Assembly (NCBI GenBank): GCA_019310485.1
Contig: JAFDEF010000001.1
Location: 186,544-250,543, forward strand
Source of the DNA: Deltaproteobacteria bacterium
GTDB lineage: Bacteria > Desulfobacterota > DSM-4660 > Desulfatiglandales > HGW-15
Length of the DNA stretch: 64,000 nt
Direction: 5' to 3'
Part shown: piece after piece, positions 1 through 9,158 of the stretch
Layout: each line of letters opens with the position of its first letter
How positions within the stretch are numbered: the first letter of the stretch is position 1
Position numbers and translations under genes: made by a program
The notes under the pieces: model-generated
The model's input: the letters and a program-made list of their open reading frames with translations, nothing else
What the model was told of the DNA's origin: nothing
Database searches by the model: none

Positions 1-2298
1 AAAAACATCAAAATCTTCGCCTGCCTCCCTGAATTTCGTGGCCTCGGTGCCGTAATAAGCCGTCCTGAGTGCCGAGGCGACTGCGGCGGTGCTCACGCCA
101 AGCTCTGAGGCCTTTTGCCTGTCCACCTTTACCCACACCTCGGCCCTTGGCTTTTTTTGACTTACCCGGATATCCACGGCCCCCGGCGTAGCTTCCAGAA
201 TCTTCTTTACCTTCGCGGCCAGGGCATTAGTTGCCCCCATATCATGCCCTATAATCTCTACTTCCAGTTGCTTGCCCCCACCCATCAGCACCTGGCTCGT
301 CATGGACGTAGCAGTTACGGTCATTCTTTCTATGCCCGGTATCTTTTTTACTTCCCTGCGCAGCACGGCAGCTACTTCCTTTGCCGACCTTTTGCGCTTT
401 TCTTTGGGAATGAGCTTTGCCCCGGATTCAGCCATATTCGCCCCTTCCTCCATGCCGAGTGCCACGCCAATGCCCTTCTCTGTTTCGCCGACAAACGCAT
501 AATAGTCCTTTTTCTCTGGCACGAACTGTTTGTAGAGATCCATAAGCTCCATTGCCACCCTTTCACTTTCTTCCAGACGAGCGCTCTCGTTCAATGCCAC
601 TCGCACATCCAGTTCCCCTGTATCAACGTCGGGGAAGAGGTCAGTGCCAACAAATCGCAATAAACCCAAGCTGGCGAAAAAGACCAAAAGGAGGGCCACA
701 ATCAGCTTTTTACGGTGCCTCAGTGCAGCTCCAAGCAATCTCCCATAGAAAACCTCCACCGCCCTGAACATTCCCTCGCTCCACTTATAGAGCCGCGTAA
801 CCTTCCTCTCCCCCACCGGCTTTATCCATTTCGAACAAAGCATGGGAGTAAGGGTTAGGGCACTGAACAGGGAGCCACCCAGGGTGATAGCAACAATCGC
901 CCCTAGTTGGCTGAAGATGATACCTGCCAGCCCCTTCACAAATATAAGCGGCAAGAAAACAACCACGGTTGTCAGCGTGGAGGCGCTGATTGCCAGACCA
1001 ACCTCAGATGCCCCAAATACCGCCGCTTCTTTGGGCCTCTCCAGGCCTTCATCCACATGCCGGGTGATGTTTTCCAGTATCACGATCGCATTGTCGACCA
1101 CCATGCCAATAGCAATGGATATACTCATGAGGGAGACCAGATTTATAGTAAATCCCCTTAAGTAAAGGAAGATAAAAGCAATGATGATAGAGAAGGGAAT
1201 GGTAAGGATCACGATCAGGCTGGCCCTGATCTGTCTCAGGAACAGTATTGTCACCAGAATGACAAGAATTGATGAAATGAGAAATGTCTTGGCCAAATTG
1301 TGGACCGAGTTGATGATGAACTCGGAGTTATCCATCGGGATAGTTATTTCCAGATCGGCCGGCAGATTCTTCTTGAGCTCATCCAGTTTCTGCCTGATTG
1401 CATTGCACACAGCTACCGTGTTTGCACCTGACTGTTTCTGAACAATAAAGATCACTGAATCCTTGCCGTTGGCCCATGCCTTCATTTTCTCTTCTTTGAA
1501 ACTGTCCTGGACGTCCGCCACATCTTTAAGGTATATGGGCGTTCCCCTATGCTGGCCAACTTCAATGGCACCGATATCTTCAGGGGATTCAAACCTGCCC
1601 CGAAGGCGTAGAATGTAATTGGTTTGGCCCATCTTGATATTTCCTGCCGGCATGTCGAGATTCTCTGTTTTGAGAATGCGAAGGATATTTTCGGCAGAGA
1701 GGTGAAAGGCAGCAAGACGTTCCCTATCAAATTGGACATTGATCTGCCTCCTGAGACCACCGTAGATGACAATTGCCCCCACGCCCCTTATCCGTTTGAG
1801 TGGGTCCGCAATTTGTTTATCTACAATCCTGTAAAGATTCTTCCAGCTTTCAGTGGCACTAACGCTGACTACCATGATTGGAGCACTGGCACTTGAGAAC
1901 TTGAAGATTATTGGCTCCCTCGCGTCCGGGGCATGTTTTTCCACGTCATTTCTTGCCAAGTCAAGTTTGTCGCGAACATCGTTGGATGCCACGTCCAGGT
2001 TTGTTCCCCAGTCGAATTTGCAGGTCACGACGCTCAGGTTGTCTTTGGAAACGGAACTAAGTGTATCAAGATTGCTTACAGTGCTTAGCTGGTCTTCCAG
2101 GTACTTTGTAACATCGCTTTCCACGTCAGAAGCACTGGCCCCTGGATAGGGGACAATAACGCTAATAGCAGGGGGCTCGATTTCAGGAAGCATGTCAATG
2201 CCCAGCCTGGAAAGGGATATGCCACCAAGAATGATTAGGGCGAGAAATATCATCAGGACTGTATTTGGTCTCGAGACTGAAAACTCAGGAAGTCTCAT
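1..2298 (-). CDS. RND-family efflux pump, inner-membrane subunit (partial, C-terminus beyond window)
   Basis: Proton-driven inner-membrane transporter of the AcrB/MexB (HAE1) type that would export drugs or lipophilic compounds through the adaptor and TolC-like partners encoded just upstream. About 766 residues are visible; family members have about 1,030, so the C-terminal quarter lies outside. The N-terminus has the usual first helix (TVLMIFLALIILGGISL), then a periplasmic porter region with an FxSxxAP-type motif, then TM2-TM6 near residues 335-490 including the family motif VVDNAIVILENI. The start ATG at 2298 overlaps the stop of the adaptor gene (ATGA), which indicates translational coupling. 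The substrate cannot be told from sequence. Confidence 0.93.
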   Translation of the reverse strand, partial: MRLPEFSVSRPNTVLMIFLALIILGGISLSRLGIDMLPEIEPPAISVIVPYPGASASDVESDVTKYLEDQLSTVSNLDTLSSVSKDNLSVVTCKFDWGTNLDVASNDVRDKLDLARNDVEKHAPDAREPIIFKFSSASAPIMVVSVSATESWKNLYRIVDKQIADPLKRIRGVGAIVIYGGLRRQINVQFDRERLAAFHLSAENILRILKTENLDMPAGNIKMGQTNYILRLRGRFESPEDIGAIEVGQHRGTPIYLKDVADVQDSFKEEKMKAWANGKDSVIFIVQKQSGANTVAVCNAIRQKLDELKKNLPADLEITIPMDNSEFIINSVHNLAKTFLISSILVILVTILFLRQIRASLIVILTIPFSIIIAFIFLYLRGFTINLVSLMSISIAIGMVVDNAIVILENITRHVDEGLERPKEAAVFGASEVGLAISASTLTTVVVFLPLIFVKGLAGIIFSQLGAIVAITLGGSLFSALTLTPMLCSKWIKPVGERKVTRLYKWSEGMFRAVEVFYGRLLGAALRHRKKLIVALLLVFFASLGLLRFVGTDLFPDVDTGELDVRVALNESARLEESERVAMELMDLYKQFVPEKKDYYAFVGETEKGIGVALGMEEGANMAESGAKLIPKEKRKRSAKEVAAVLRREVKKIPGIERMTVTATSMTSQVLMGGGKQLEVEIIGHDMGATNALAAKVKKILEATPGAVDIRVSQKKPRAEVWVKVDRQKASELGVSTAAVASALRTAYYGTEATKFREAGEDFDVF

Positions 2299-3533
2299 TG
2301 AACTTTCCCTTCCTTCTCGCTGGACCTGACAATAACCGGCGTGCCTGTCGTGAGCAGTCCCTGCCCGGTCACAACTACTTCTTCCCCTTCCCGAAGACCG
2401 CTTACGATTTCCACGAGATCCCCCTTCTTCATACCGAGCTTTATGTCCGGCCGCTTTTTGGCGACCCCATTTTCGACAACAAAGGCATAATAAACGCCTG
2501 TGCCCGGCAGGCGCAGCAGACACTCTCTAGGTACAGCAAGTACGTTGCGCGTTCCAAGGTATAGGATTATGCGCGCGAACATACCCGGCTTAAGAAGACT
2601 GAGTGCTTTTTGACCTCTGACATATACCTCAAATCCCATTGTGTGGGTCCTGGGGTCGAGTGTAGGATTTACAATCGCTACCTCCCCCTTGAAATGCTCT
2701 CCGGGGTACGCATCTACCGAAATAGTGGCCTCTGTCCCTTTTCGTACCTTAGAGATGTCTCCTTCGGAAACCTGGGAAAGCACCTTTAGCATATCTACAT
2801 TTGCGATCGACACAATTGGAAGTTGTGGGCTATCCATGGCTCCTTCATCTATGAAACGGCCTGAGATCACCCCTGAAATGGGTGCCCTTATCGTAAAATC
2901 CGCGATACGTACATCAAGCTGTTCCAGTGCGGCTTTAGCCCTTGCGTACCCTGCCCTTGCCTGCAACACAGCTTCCCGGGCAGAAGCAAGGTTGGCTTCG
3001 GCAAGCTCTTTTCCTGCCTTAGCCACCTTGTACTGTGCTATGACAGAGTCGTAACGTTGCTTTGGCATGGACTTATCTTTTCTGAGGTTTTCTGCCCGTG
3101 TCTTTTCAAGACGTGCATTCTCGAGCTGCGCCATTGCCCTGGCTAGACTAGCCTTAGCCACCCTGACCGCTGCCTGTGCCTGGCGCACTGCCACCCTGGC
3201 CGACTCGACTTGGGCTATCACTTGTTTTCTTTGGGCAAGTTCGAAGCGGTGTTCAACAACGGCAATCATGTCCCCTTTTTTAACGTGGTTACCCTTTTCC
3301 ACATAAAGCCGCTGAATAACGCCACTAACCTTTGAGTACACGGTAACCTCAGCCAGCGGGCTTATATCTCCTTTTAATTCAAGAGTGCTCTCCAGAGAAT
3401 GATACCTTACCTTTACTGTACTAACCGGCACTGCTTCACCTGCAAACGCATAGCCGTACCCGTAGGGCATGAGGACAAGAACAAAAGCAAGCATAGTCAG
3501 GAATAGATTCAATTTTTTCATCATCAGGTTCAT
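2295..3533 (-). CDS. RND efflux periplasmic adaptor (membrane-fusion protein, HlyD/AcrA type)
   Basis: Periplasmic adaptor of 412 residues bridging the RND pump to the outer-membrane channel. The N-terminus is a signal sequence or anchor (hydrophobic residues about 8-30), followed by a biotinyl-lipoyl half-motif around EVTVYSKVSGVIQRL, a long Ala/Gln/Arg-rich alpha-hairpin (about residues 95-200), the second lipoyl half (FTIRAPISGVISGRFIDEG), a beta-barrel (KGTEATISVDAYPG) and a membrane-proximal domain (EIVSGLREGEEVVVTGQGLL). It sits between the TolC-like gene and the pump gene in a leftward operon. Confidence 0.94.
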   Translation of the reverse strand: MNLMMKKLNLFLTMLAFVLVLMPYGYGYAFAGEAVPVSTVKVRYHSLESTLELKGDISPLAEVTVYSKVSGVIQRLYVEKGNHVKKGDMIAVVEHRFELAQRKQVIAQVESARVAVRQAQAAVRVAKASLARAMAQLENARLEKTRAENLRKDKSMPKQRYDSVIAQYKVAKAGKELAEANLASAREAVLQARAGYARAKAALEQLDVRIADFTIRAPISGVISGRFIDEGAMDSPQLPIVSIANVDMLKVLSQVSEGDISKVRKGTEATISVDAYPGEHFKGEVAIVNPTLDPRTHTMGFEVYVRGQKALSLLKPGMFARIILYLGTRNVLAVPRECLLRLPGTGVYYAFVVENGVAKKRPDIKLGMKKGDLVEIVSGLREGEEVVVTGQGLLTTGTPVIVRSSEKEGKVQ

Positions 3534-3573
3534 TTTCTTTCCTCTTTATCCTCTTACTACGCTCAAATAGAGG

Positions 3574-5034
3574 TCATTGAGTCGCTTCAATTCTTTTTGA
3601 GCTGGTTCCTATCGCATTTTCGAGTCTGGCAAGGGCCACAATATAGTCATAAAGCGCAGTGTAATAGTTTTGCTTGGAGCGCGTGAGGAGCGTCTCAGCA
3701 TCAACTACATCTATTGATGTCACAACGCTTTCCCTGTATTTGTTGTTCATCAGACGCAAATTTTCTTTTGCTTGAGCCACGGCTTCTTTAGTCACTTTTA
3801 TTCGCTCCCTTGCCTCATGAACATCCAGGAATGCCGACTTGACCTGAAGGGAAATACCATCGCACATCTCCTTCGCCTTTTCATTTGCCTTGGCCAGCTT
3901 TTTTTTGGCTTTTCGCACTTCAGCCGTTGTCCTTCCGCCACCGAAAAGCTCTATCTGGATACCTATCTCCGCGGAAATATTATTATCATGAAGACCCCCG
4001 CTTGAATCTGCAAATTTCTGGTAATCGTCGTCATTCCAGGCATAGTTACCTGCCACGTAGATCCTGGGTAAATGACCGGCCCTGGCAGTTCTTATACCTT
4101 CTTCTTCAACCCTTATAGCATTTTGAACAACTTCAAATTCAGGACGGTGCTCTACTGCAAGCTCAAGACAATCCCTCAGGCTGAGTGAAAAGGGCACAAT
4201 CGTTGTATTGTCTACTACCCTGGTTGGGGAATTTACATTGATGCCAAGAACACTGTTGAGCTTTGAGGTGGCCAGTTCAACTCCATTTCTTGCCTTTATG
4301 AGCATCTGGCTTACCTCGGCAACCTGCACCTTTGCCCGGAGCACGTCATTCATATCCACCACGCCATATTTTTCAAAAACAGTGGCTGTTCTAAGGTGCT
4401 CCTTTGCTTGAACAAGGGATTCCTCAGCAATGATCTTTCCTCTTTGGGCACGCAAAAGGTCATAGTAGGCGCTAACTACATTCAGGATGACCTGTTGGCG
4501 TGCCCTTTCATAGAGAAGGCCTGCAATCTCATGTCCAAGTTTTGCCTGGTTGTATGCTCCTAACGACCGACCAAAGTCCCAGATGGTCATCATTAACTTG
4601 ATTTCCGCTCTTCTAAATTCCTTTTCGCCGGCATACATCGGCGGCATCAGCGGATTCTTAGGGTTCACCATTGCCCTTTGCCTATCGCTCCAGTCATAGG
4701 CCCAGCCAGCAGTGATCCCAGGTAAGAAAAGGGAACGTGCAATGTTCTTATCTGCTGCCGCAATATCCACGTCCTCAAGTGCTCTCCTCAGTGCATGGTT
4801 ATTTTTCAGGGCAATTTCAATCGCCTCCTGAAGTGAAATAGGGCGCTTTGGGATGGGGACCGCCTTATAGAAAGCCCCCTGTTTTTCTCCGCGGGCAACA
4901 TTCATCTCTGGCAGCAGAATTCGGTCTTTCAACCGGTTCTCAGGATTCTCCCTGCCGTGGAGCCCGGTTCCGGCACAACCTGAAAGAATCAGCACAAAAA
5001 AATACATAATGGCGACAACCGGCTTGCGGATCAT
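3574..5034 (-). CDS. TolC-family outer-membrane efflux lipoprotein
   Basis: Outer-membrane channel subunit (486 residues, normal for OprM/TolC-like proteins). The N-terminus ends in a lipobox (LILSGC), so it is probably acylated on Cys19. Two homologous helical halves carry the family signature ISLQEAIEIALKNN and its repeat SLRDCLELAVEHRPE, plus SVVTSIDVVDAETLL near the end. It is the second gene of the tetR-tolC-hlyD-RND operon, 11 bp downstream of the regulator gene. Confidence 0.92.
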   Translation of the reverse strand: MIRKPVVAIMYFFVLILSGCAGTGLHGRENPENRLKDRILLPEMNVARGEKQGAFYKAVPIPKRPISLQEAIEIALKNNHALRRALEDVDIAAADKNIARSLFLPGITAGWAYDWSDRQRAMVNPKNPLMPPMYAGEKEFRRAEIKLMMTIWDFGRSLGAYNQAKLGHEIAGLLYERARQQVILNVVSAYYDLLRAQRGKIIAEESLVQAKEHLRTATVFEKYGVVDMNDVLRAKVQVAEVSQMLIKARNGVELATSKLNSVLGINVNSPTRVVDNTTIVPFSLSLRDCLELAVEHRPEFEVVQNAIRVEEEGIRTARAGHLPRIYVAGNYAWNDDDYQKFADSSGGLHDNNISAEIGIQIELFGGGRTTAEVRKAKKKLAKANEKAKEMCDGISLQVKSAFLDVHEARERIKVTKEAVAQAKENLRLMNNKYRESVVTSIDVVDAETLLTRSKQNYYTALYDYIVALARLENAIGTSSKRIEATQ

Positions 5035-5045
5035 ACGCTCACCCC

Positions 5046-5669
5046 CTACTTATTAAGAAGGTTCTTAAAGAAAATCTGCAATATCTTCTCCACGTTTTGC
5101 CTGTAGGGATGGCGCTCGGGATCTTCCAGCCAGAGAAAAAGGAAGGCATTGGTAAGGCTGTCAAGGGCTACGGCCAAATAATACGGATCGGCGATCTTTT
5201 TAAACCGCTTCTTTTTAATTCCTGTCTCAAAGATTGAAGCGAGCCTGAGGAGGAAATCTTCGTAGAGCTTGCGGATTTCACAATCAAGTCCTGCCTTGAT
5301 ATTGAAGCTTGCCCCTCTAGTCTCTGCAAAATAGAGGCGTATCATAGGAATGTTGGCAGTGAAAAACTGTCCCTTAGTTTCCACGTAGCTCCGGATCTTA
5401 TCAATCTCGTCCTCCGGCTCTTCGATTGCCCTGATAGCGCTTTCGTGGAACTTCTCGGCCTGTTCCAGGACAAGGGCCTTGTACAGGTCTTCCTTGTTTT
5501 CGAAAAATTTGTATAGGGTCCCGGTGGCAAATTCTGCTTTTTGAGCAATCTCCTGCATCGAAACATTGTAGAAACCCTTTTCCGAAAAAAGCTCAACCGC
5601 AGCTTCAAGGATCTCTTTTCTGTGCCTCAGCCTTTCTCTTTCCCGTCGCGTGAGTTGTGTTTCAGGCAT
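5046..5669 (-). CDS. TetR/AcrR-family transcriptional regulator
   Basis: Repressor of 207 residues. The N-terminal TetR HTH is clear (REILEAAVELFSEKGF then VSMQEIAQKAEFATGTLYKFF, residues about 18-60). The C-terminal ligand domain ends SLTNAFLFLWLEDP, the TetR_C type common in regulators of envelope stress or fatty-acid genes. First gene of the efflux operon, so it most likely autoregulates the operon and is released by a pump substrate; this is inference from gene order. Confidence 0.9.
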   Translation of the reverse strand: MPETQLTRRERERLRHRKEILEAAVELFSEKGFYNVSMQEIAQKAEFATGTLYKFFENKEDLYKALVLEQAEKFHESAIRAIEEPEDEIDKIRSYVETKGQFFTANIPMIRLYFAETRGASFNIKAGLDCEIRKLYEDFLLRLASIFETGIKKKRFKKIADPYYLAVALDSLTNAFLFLWLEDPERHPYRQNVEKILQIFFKNLLNK

Positions 5670-5730
5670 TTTTGCCCTTAAAAGTATTATTTTGCATTGA
5701 CAGAAACAATAAAAATGAATATGAAGTCAC

Positions 5731-5758
5731 ATTATAAATTGCGAATTCAGAATGTCAA
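5731..5758 (-). promoter_or_regulatory. sigma70-type promoter of the tetR-efflux operon
   Basis: On the minus strand a perfect -35 box TTGACA (5753-5758) is followed after 16 bp by a perfect -10 box TATAAT (5731-5736), about 60 bp upstream of the tetR start. Short inverted arms GAATG/CATTC (5750-5754 and 5769-5773) flank the -35 side and may be part of the TetR operator. The promoter is strong by consensus, as expected for a repressor-controlled operon. The remainder of the roughly 300-bp gap up to 5968 shows no other clear signal. Confidence 0.75.
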
Positions 5759-5968
5759 CTTGAAAATTCATTCTTTGTTTGCCACAGGGGTTCGGCCTAC
5801 TCTTGTGAGCTTATGGCCGGGGTGGCAATGAAAATCAGGCTCCGAGAACTGAGAATCCAGCCGTTGGTTTTTGTTAAAGAAGTGCGCATCATGAACTACA
5901 CATGTCAAAAGAAAGTCGAAATAGGTCCGGGATTCACCAGTGTTCCGGAAGCCGGGGGTTAGTACAGG

Positions 5969-7009
5969 ATGAAATTGAGGAAACTACCATTCCTGTGCGC
6001 GATCTTTTGCACTGCCGCCTTTCTTGAGGCCATGCCGGCCCTGGGCGCCAAAAACATCGGCACGTTGAGCTTTTACTTTGAAAATGATTGTTTTGCTCGA
6101 ACGGACCGCTATTATACAAATGGCGTGAAGGTTTCCTGGATATCGCCTGATCTTACCGCATATAGGCAAAGCGGCAAGTTGCCTGCGTGGAGCCTGCCCC
6201 TCATCCGTAGACTGCCTTTCATCAATAAATCCGGACTTCAGCACAACATTGGCCTTTGCATGGGGCAGAACATGTACACCCCGAGGGAAATCTCGCGCCA
6301 GGACCTGATTGAAAATGACCGACCCTACGCAGGATGGGGTTATGTAGGGGTCGGCTTTCATAGCAAAAATGAGCGCCGGCTTGATTCCATCGAAATCCAG
6401 ATCGGGATGGTGGGTCCTGCTTCCTTCGCCGAGCAGACACAAAAATTTGTCCATAAGCTCGGGGGCTGGCAGCAACCCAATGGCTGGGACAATCAAATTA
6501 AGAACGAACCGGGCCTGGTTTTTGTCTACGAGCGCAAGTGGCGCTTCTTCCGGGCCGGGGCTTTTGAAGGCCTCGGTTTTGATGCGATTTCCCACCTTGG
6601 GGGAGCCCTGGGCAATGTTTACACTTTCGCAAATACCGGCATAGAGGCCCGCCTGGGCTGGAGAATACCCTCAGATTTCGGGGCATCCCTAATTCGTCCG
6701 GCAGGGGATGCAAGCGCGCCTGTGAGTGCCAAAGATCCACGCCTTTCCGGAAATCAAGGTTTCAGCATAAACCTCTTTGGCTCAATAGACGCTCGCGCCG
6801 TTGGCCGTAATATCTTCCTGGACGGCAATACTTTCAGGGAAAGCCACAGCGTTGATAAGAAATATTTTGTGGCCGACCTGGCTGCAGGGGTAAGCTTAAT
6901 CATCCATCGCTTCAAGATTTCCTTTGCCCGGGTCATGCGAACAAAAGAGTTCAAAGGGCAGGAAGACTCTCAGTCCTTCGGCTCAATTACTCTCTCCCTT
7001 TCCTGGTAA
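5969..7009 (+). CDS. LpxR-family lipid A deacylase (DUF2219), outer membrane
   Basis: Predicted outer-membrane beta-barrel lipase that removes the 3'-acyloxyacyl group of lipid A (known for Salmonella LpxR). It is 346 residues long with a signal peptide ending near PALGA. Right after cleavage comes the family motif FYFENDCFARTDRYYTNG, carrying the Asn-Asp pair and Thr used in catalysis, then ENDRPYAGWGYVGVGF. The C-terminus ends in aromatic SLSW as expected for a barrel terminal strand. It stands alone between the divergent efflux operon and a convergent gene. The substrate is inferred from family. Confidence 0.85.
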   Translation: MKLRKLPFLCAIFCTAAFLEAMPALGAKNIGTLSFYFENDCFARTDRYYTNGVKVSWISPDLTAYRQSGKLPAWSLPLIRRLPFINKSGLQHNIGLCMGQNMYTPREISRQDLIENDRPYAGWGYVGVGFHSKNERRLDSIEIQIGMVGPASFAEQTQKFVHKLGGWQQPNGWDNQIKNEPGLVFVYERKWRFFRAGAFEGLGFDAISHLGGALGNVYTFANTGIEARLGWRIPSDFGASLIRPAGDASAPVSAKDPRLSGNQGFSINLFGSIDARAVGRNIFLDGNTFRESHSVDKKYFVADLAAGVSLIIHRFKISFARVMRTKEFKGQEDSQSFGSITLSLSW

Positions 7010-7062
7010 CTTGCTCACCCGGGAGATCAGGAGGATGTCATCAAAATATACCTCTTGAACGG

Positions 7063-8025
7063 CTAGGAGGAGCTGAAAGTAAATCTTGACCCCACGCTGT
7101 TAAGTATGAAGGAAGAAGGAAAAGCCTTTGAAAATCGCTCTATGGCCTTCCATCCCGTACAGTGCATGGGAACAATAACTTCCGGATTCATCTCCCTCAA
7201 GGCATCTATGGTTGTATCGAGGATTGGCTCATACAAAGGCCCTGAAAGATGAAATCCGCCCATGACCGCGTGAAGCCTGTACTCTCCAGTTATCTTCTTC
7301 CCATATAGGACAGTGTTGATGATCCCTGCATGAGAGCACCCTCCCACAACCACCAATCCCTTGCCCTTAAGACGAATGTAGAGAGCCTGGTCATCTGATA
7401 TGGGATCTTTGACCATTTTTCCGTTTCTTTCAAGCACGGCATTGGGCATACCTTTTTCAAAAGACGTTGTTCTTTCCACCTCCCCGCTCACTGCGATCAT
7501 GTCCCCTGCAACCAATGTGGGGTTTGCCGTTTCGACAATTTCAGCGCCTTGTTTTTTGATCTCTTCCCGATCCAGTGTTTTTGGAAGCCGATCCTTTCCT
7601 CCGTCCTTTCGCGTTATGTATCGCGGGAAGGTGAAAGCAAAAGGATGGACCAGCACAGGCATTGGTTTGCGCATTTTATCCAGCAAAAGATAAAGGGATC
7701 CCGTGTGGTCCATGTGCCCGTGGCTCAAAATAATTGCTTCAACACCATCCAGGCTCAACCCAAGGTAGCTAATGTTGTGAATAACACCCTCCTTGCTATA
7801 GCCTGTATCAAAAAGGACCGTATGCCCGCCCCCACCCCCGTAAACCGTAACTAAGAGAGAAAGGCCATGTTCTCCGAGCAGGGTGTCGGCAGCAATCTCT
7901 CCTTCAACCGCGTGGGGGGGACGACTGACAATGTCGGTATTTCCAAGCAATACGTCGACATAATTATCGATGATGGTGGTAACCTCAATTTTATCCGCTT
8001 CCTTTAACGCCAAGTGCTCCGTCAT
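7063..8025 (-). CDS. MBL-fold metallohydrolase (MJ0296-like)
   Basis: Cytosolic metallo-beta-lactamase-fold enzyme of 320 residues. It has the metal motif HGHMDHTG (about residues 101-108), the downstream GGCSHAG and a terminal MHCTGW. This arrangement matches the subgroup related to archaeal MJ0296, proposed to act in tetrahydromethanopterin precursor synthesis (7,8-dihydropterin-6-ylmethyl-aminobenzene ribofuranose-phosphate synthase), but many bacterial members have no known substrate. It lies 27 bp downstream of coaE on the same strand. Confidence 0.8.
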   Translation of the reverse strand: MTEHLALKEADKIEVTTIIDNYVDVLLGNTDIVSRPPHAVEGEIAADTLLGEHGLSLLVTVYGGGGGHTVLFDTGYSKEGVIHNISYLGLSLDGVEAIILSHGHMDHTGSLYLLLDKMRKPMPVLVHPFAFTFPRYITRKDGGKDRLPKTLDREEIKKQGAEIVETANPTLVAGDMIAVSGEVERTTSFEKGMPNAVLERNGKMVKDPISDDQALYIRLKGKGLVVVGGCSHAGIINTVLYGKKITGEYRLHAVMGGFHLSGPLYEPILDTTIDALREMNPEVIVPMHCTGWKAIERFSKAFPSSFILNSVGSRFTFSSS

Positions 8026-8052
8026 TTCGCTTCCTCCTCTTCTAAAATGAAG

Positions 8053-8751
8053 CTATTTACTATTTTGAACTTTTTGGAGTTCCTCCCAGAGCTCCCTCAC
8101 TTGCCTCTGTGTGTCTTCGAGCGAGCCTTCGTTGCGAATCACGAAGTCTGCGCGCCCGAGCTTTTCATCAATAGGTAATTGCGCCCCAAGTATCTTGGCG
8201 GCATCTTCCGCGCTGATTCCATCCCTTTCAATCAGCCTTTGAATTTGCGTTTCCCTGGGGGCATAAACGAGCAGGATCTTGTGAACAAGGTGCTCCAGCC
8301 GGACTTCAAAGAGCAGCGGGATTACAGCCTGTATGATTGAAGGTGCGTCTTTGCCCAGGACGTTCTTTACACGCTTTTTAAATATTTCAATGATCCGCGG
8401 ATGAATAATGCTTTCAAGTTTTTTTCGTTTTTCCGGATCACTAAACACCGCCTTTGAAAGTTTTTTTCTATCCAGCGTGCCATCAGTTTTGAGAATACCT
8501 TGTCCAAAAACCGATACGATTTCTTTCAATGCCGGCTGCCCCGGCTCAACGACCTCTCTTGCAAGCCTGTCAAAATCAATCACAGGTGCCCCCAGGTTCT
8601 CAAGCATCTCGGCAACCGTTGATTTACCGCTTGCAATCCCCCCCGTTACTCCGAGAATCAGAGGATCATCCTTATTCGCTTTTTTCTCCACTTTCCCCTT
8701 TCCCAGTTGCCAGAGTTTCTGGCTCTGAGAGCCAAAACATTTTTCCAACAC
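8053..8751 (-). CDS. coaE: dephospho-CoA kinase
   Basis: Last step of coenzyme A synthesis: phosphorylates the 3'-OH of the ribose of dephospho-CoA with ATP. P-loop GVTGGIASGKST, the CoA-site DFDRLAREVV, and IQAVIPLLFE are all present. The protein is 232 residues against about 200 usually. The first 24 or so residues are not conserved, so a GTG start at 8691 (MEKKANKDDPLILG) is a realistic alternative. Confidence 0.93.
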   Translation of the reverse strand: MLEKCFGSQSQKLWQLGKGKVEKKANKDDPLILGVTGGIASGKSTVAEMLENLGAPVIDFDRLAREVVEPGQPALKEIVSVFGQGILKTDGTLDRKKLSKAVFSDPEKRKKLESIIHPRIIEIFKKRVKNVLGKDAPSIIQAVIPLLFEVRLEHLVHKILLVYAPRETQIQRLIERDGISAEDAAKILGAQLPIDEKLGRADFVIRNEGSLEDTQRQVRELWEELQKVQNSK

Positions 8752-8903
8752 TACAGGAAAAGCGCGCCCTTATTTGAATTTACCATTTCCCAGACCCCTA
8801 GAACTTTACTAATTCTTATGCCACATGGATTTCCCTGTCAAACAGGAAATGAACTTGACCTGGGAACAAAAAAGTGGCTTTATGGGACCTGAATTCAAAC
8901 ATT

Positions 8904-9029
8904 GACGGCTTCGTAAAAAGTCCATCTGCGGCGTTGCGCTTCATCTTCAGTCACTCCGACGTACCGCTAAGTACGCCTCATTCCTAAAGATTTGCGCGCC
9001 TTGCATCTGGAGCTTTTTACTGTGCCGTC
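8904..9029. repeat. palindromic interspersed repeat (MITE/REP-like), about 126 bp
   Basis: The left end GACGGCTTCGTAAAAAGTCC and the right end TTTTTACTGTGCCGTC form imperfect terminal inverted repeats. Internally AAGTACG and GCGTTGCGC-type blocks give further self-complementarity. No ORF is inside. It lies in the 400-bp gap between coaE and the Fe-S operon. The pattern (a palindromic unit reading 'cttcgtaaaaagtcca') is one I recognise as widespread in Desulfobacterota genomes. Only one copy lies in this window. Confidence 0.55.
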
Positions 9030-9158
9030 TCATAATGAGTTTTTACGAAACAATCAACATCGTTTAAGTGAAAATTGCCAGGTATTACTCAGTACCTACC
9101 TTGAGCAGATCGGTTCTGGAGTAAGAATGTTTTTTTCTGCGAAAAGAGGTGACAACAC

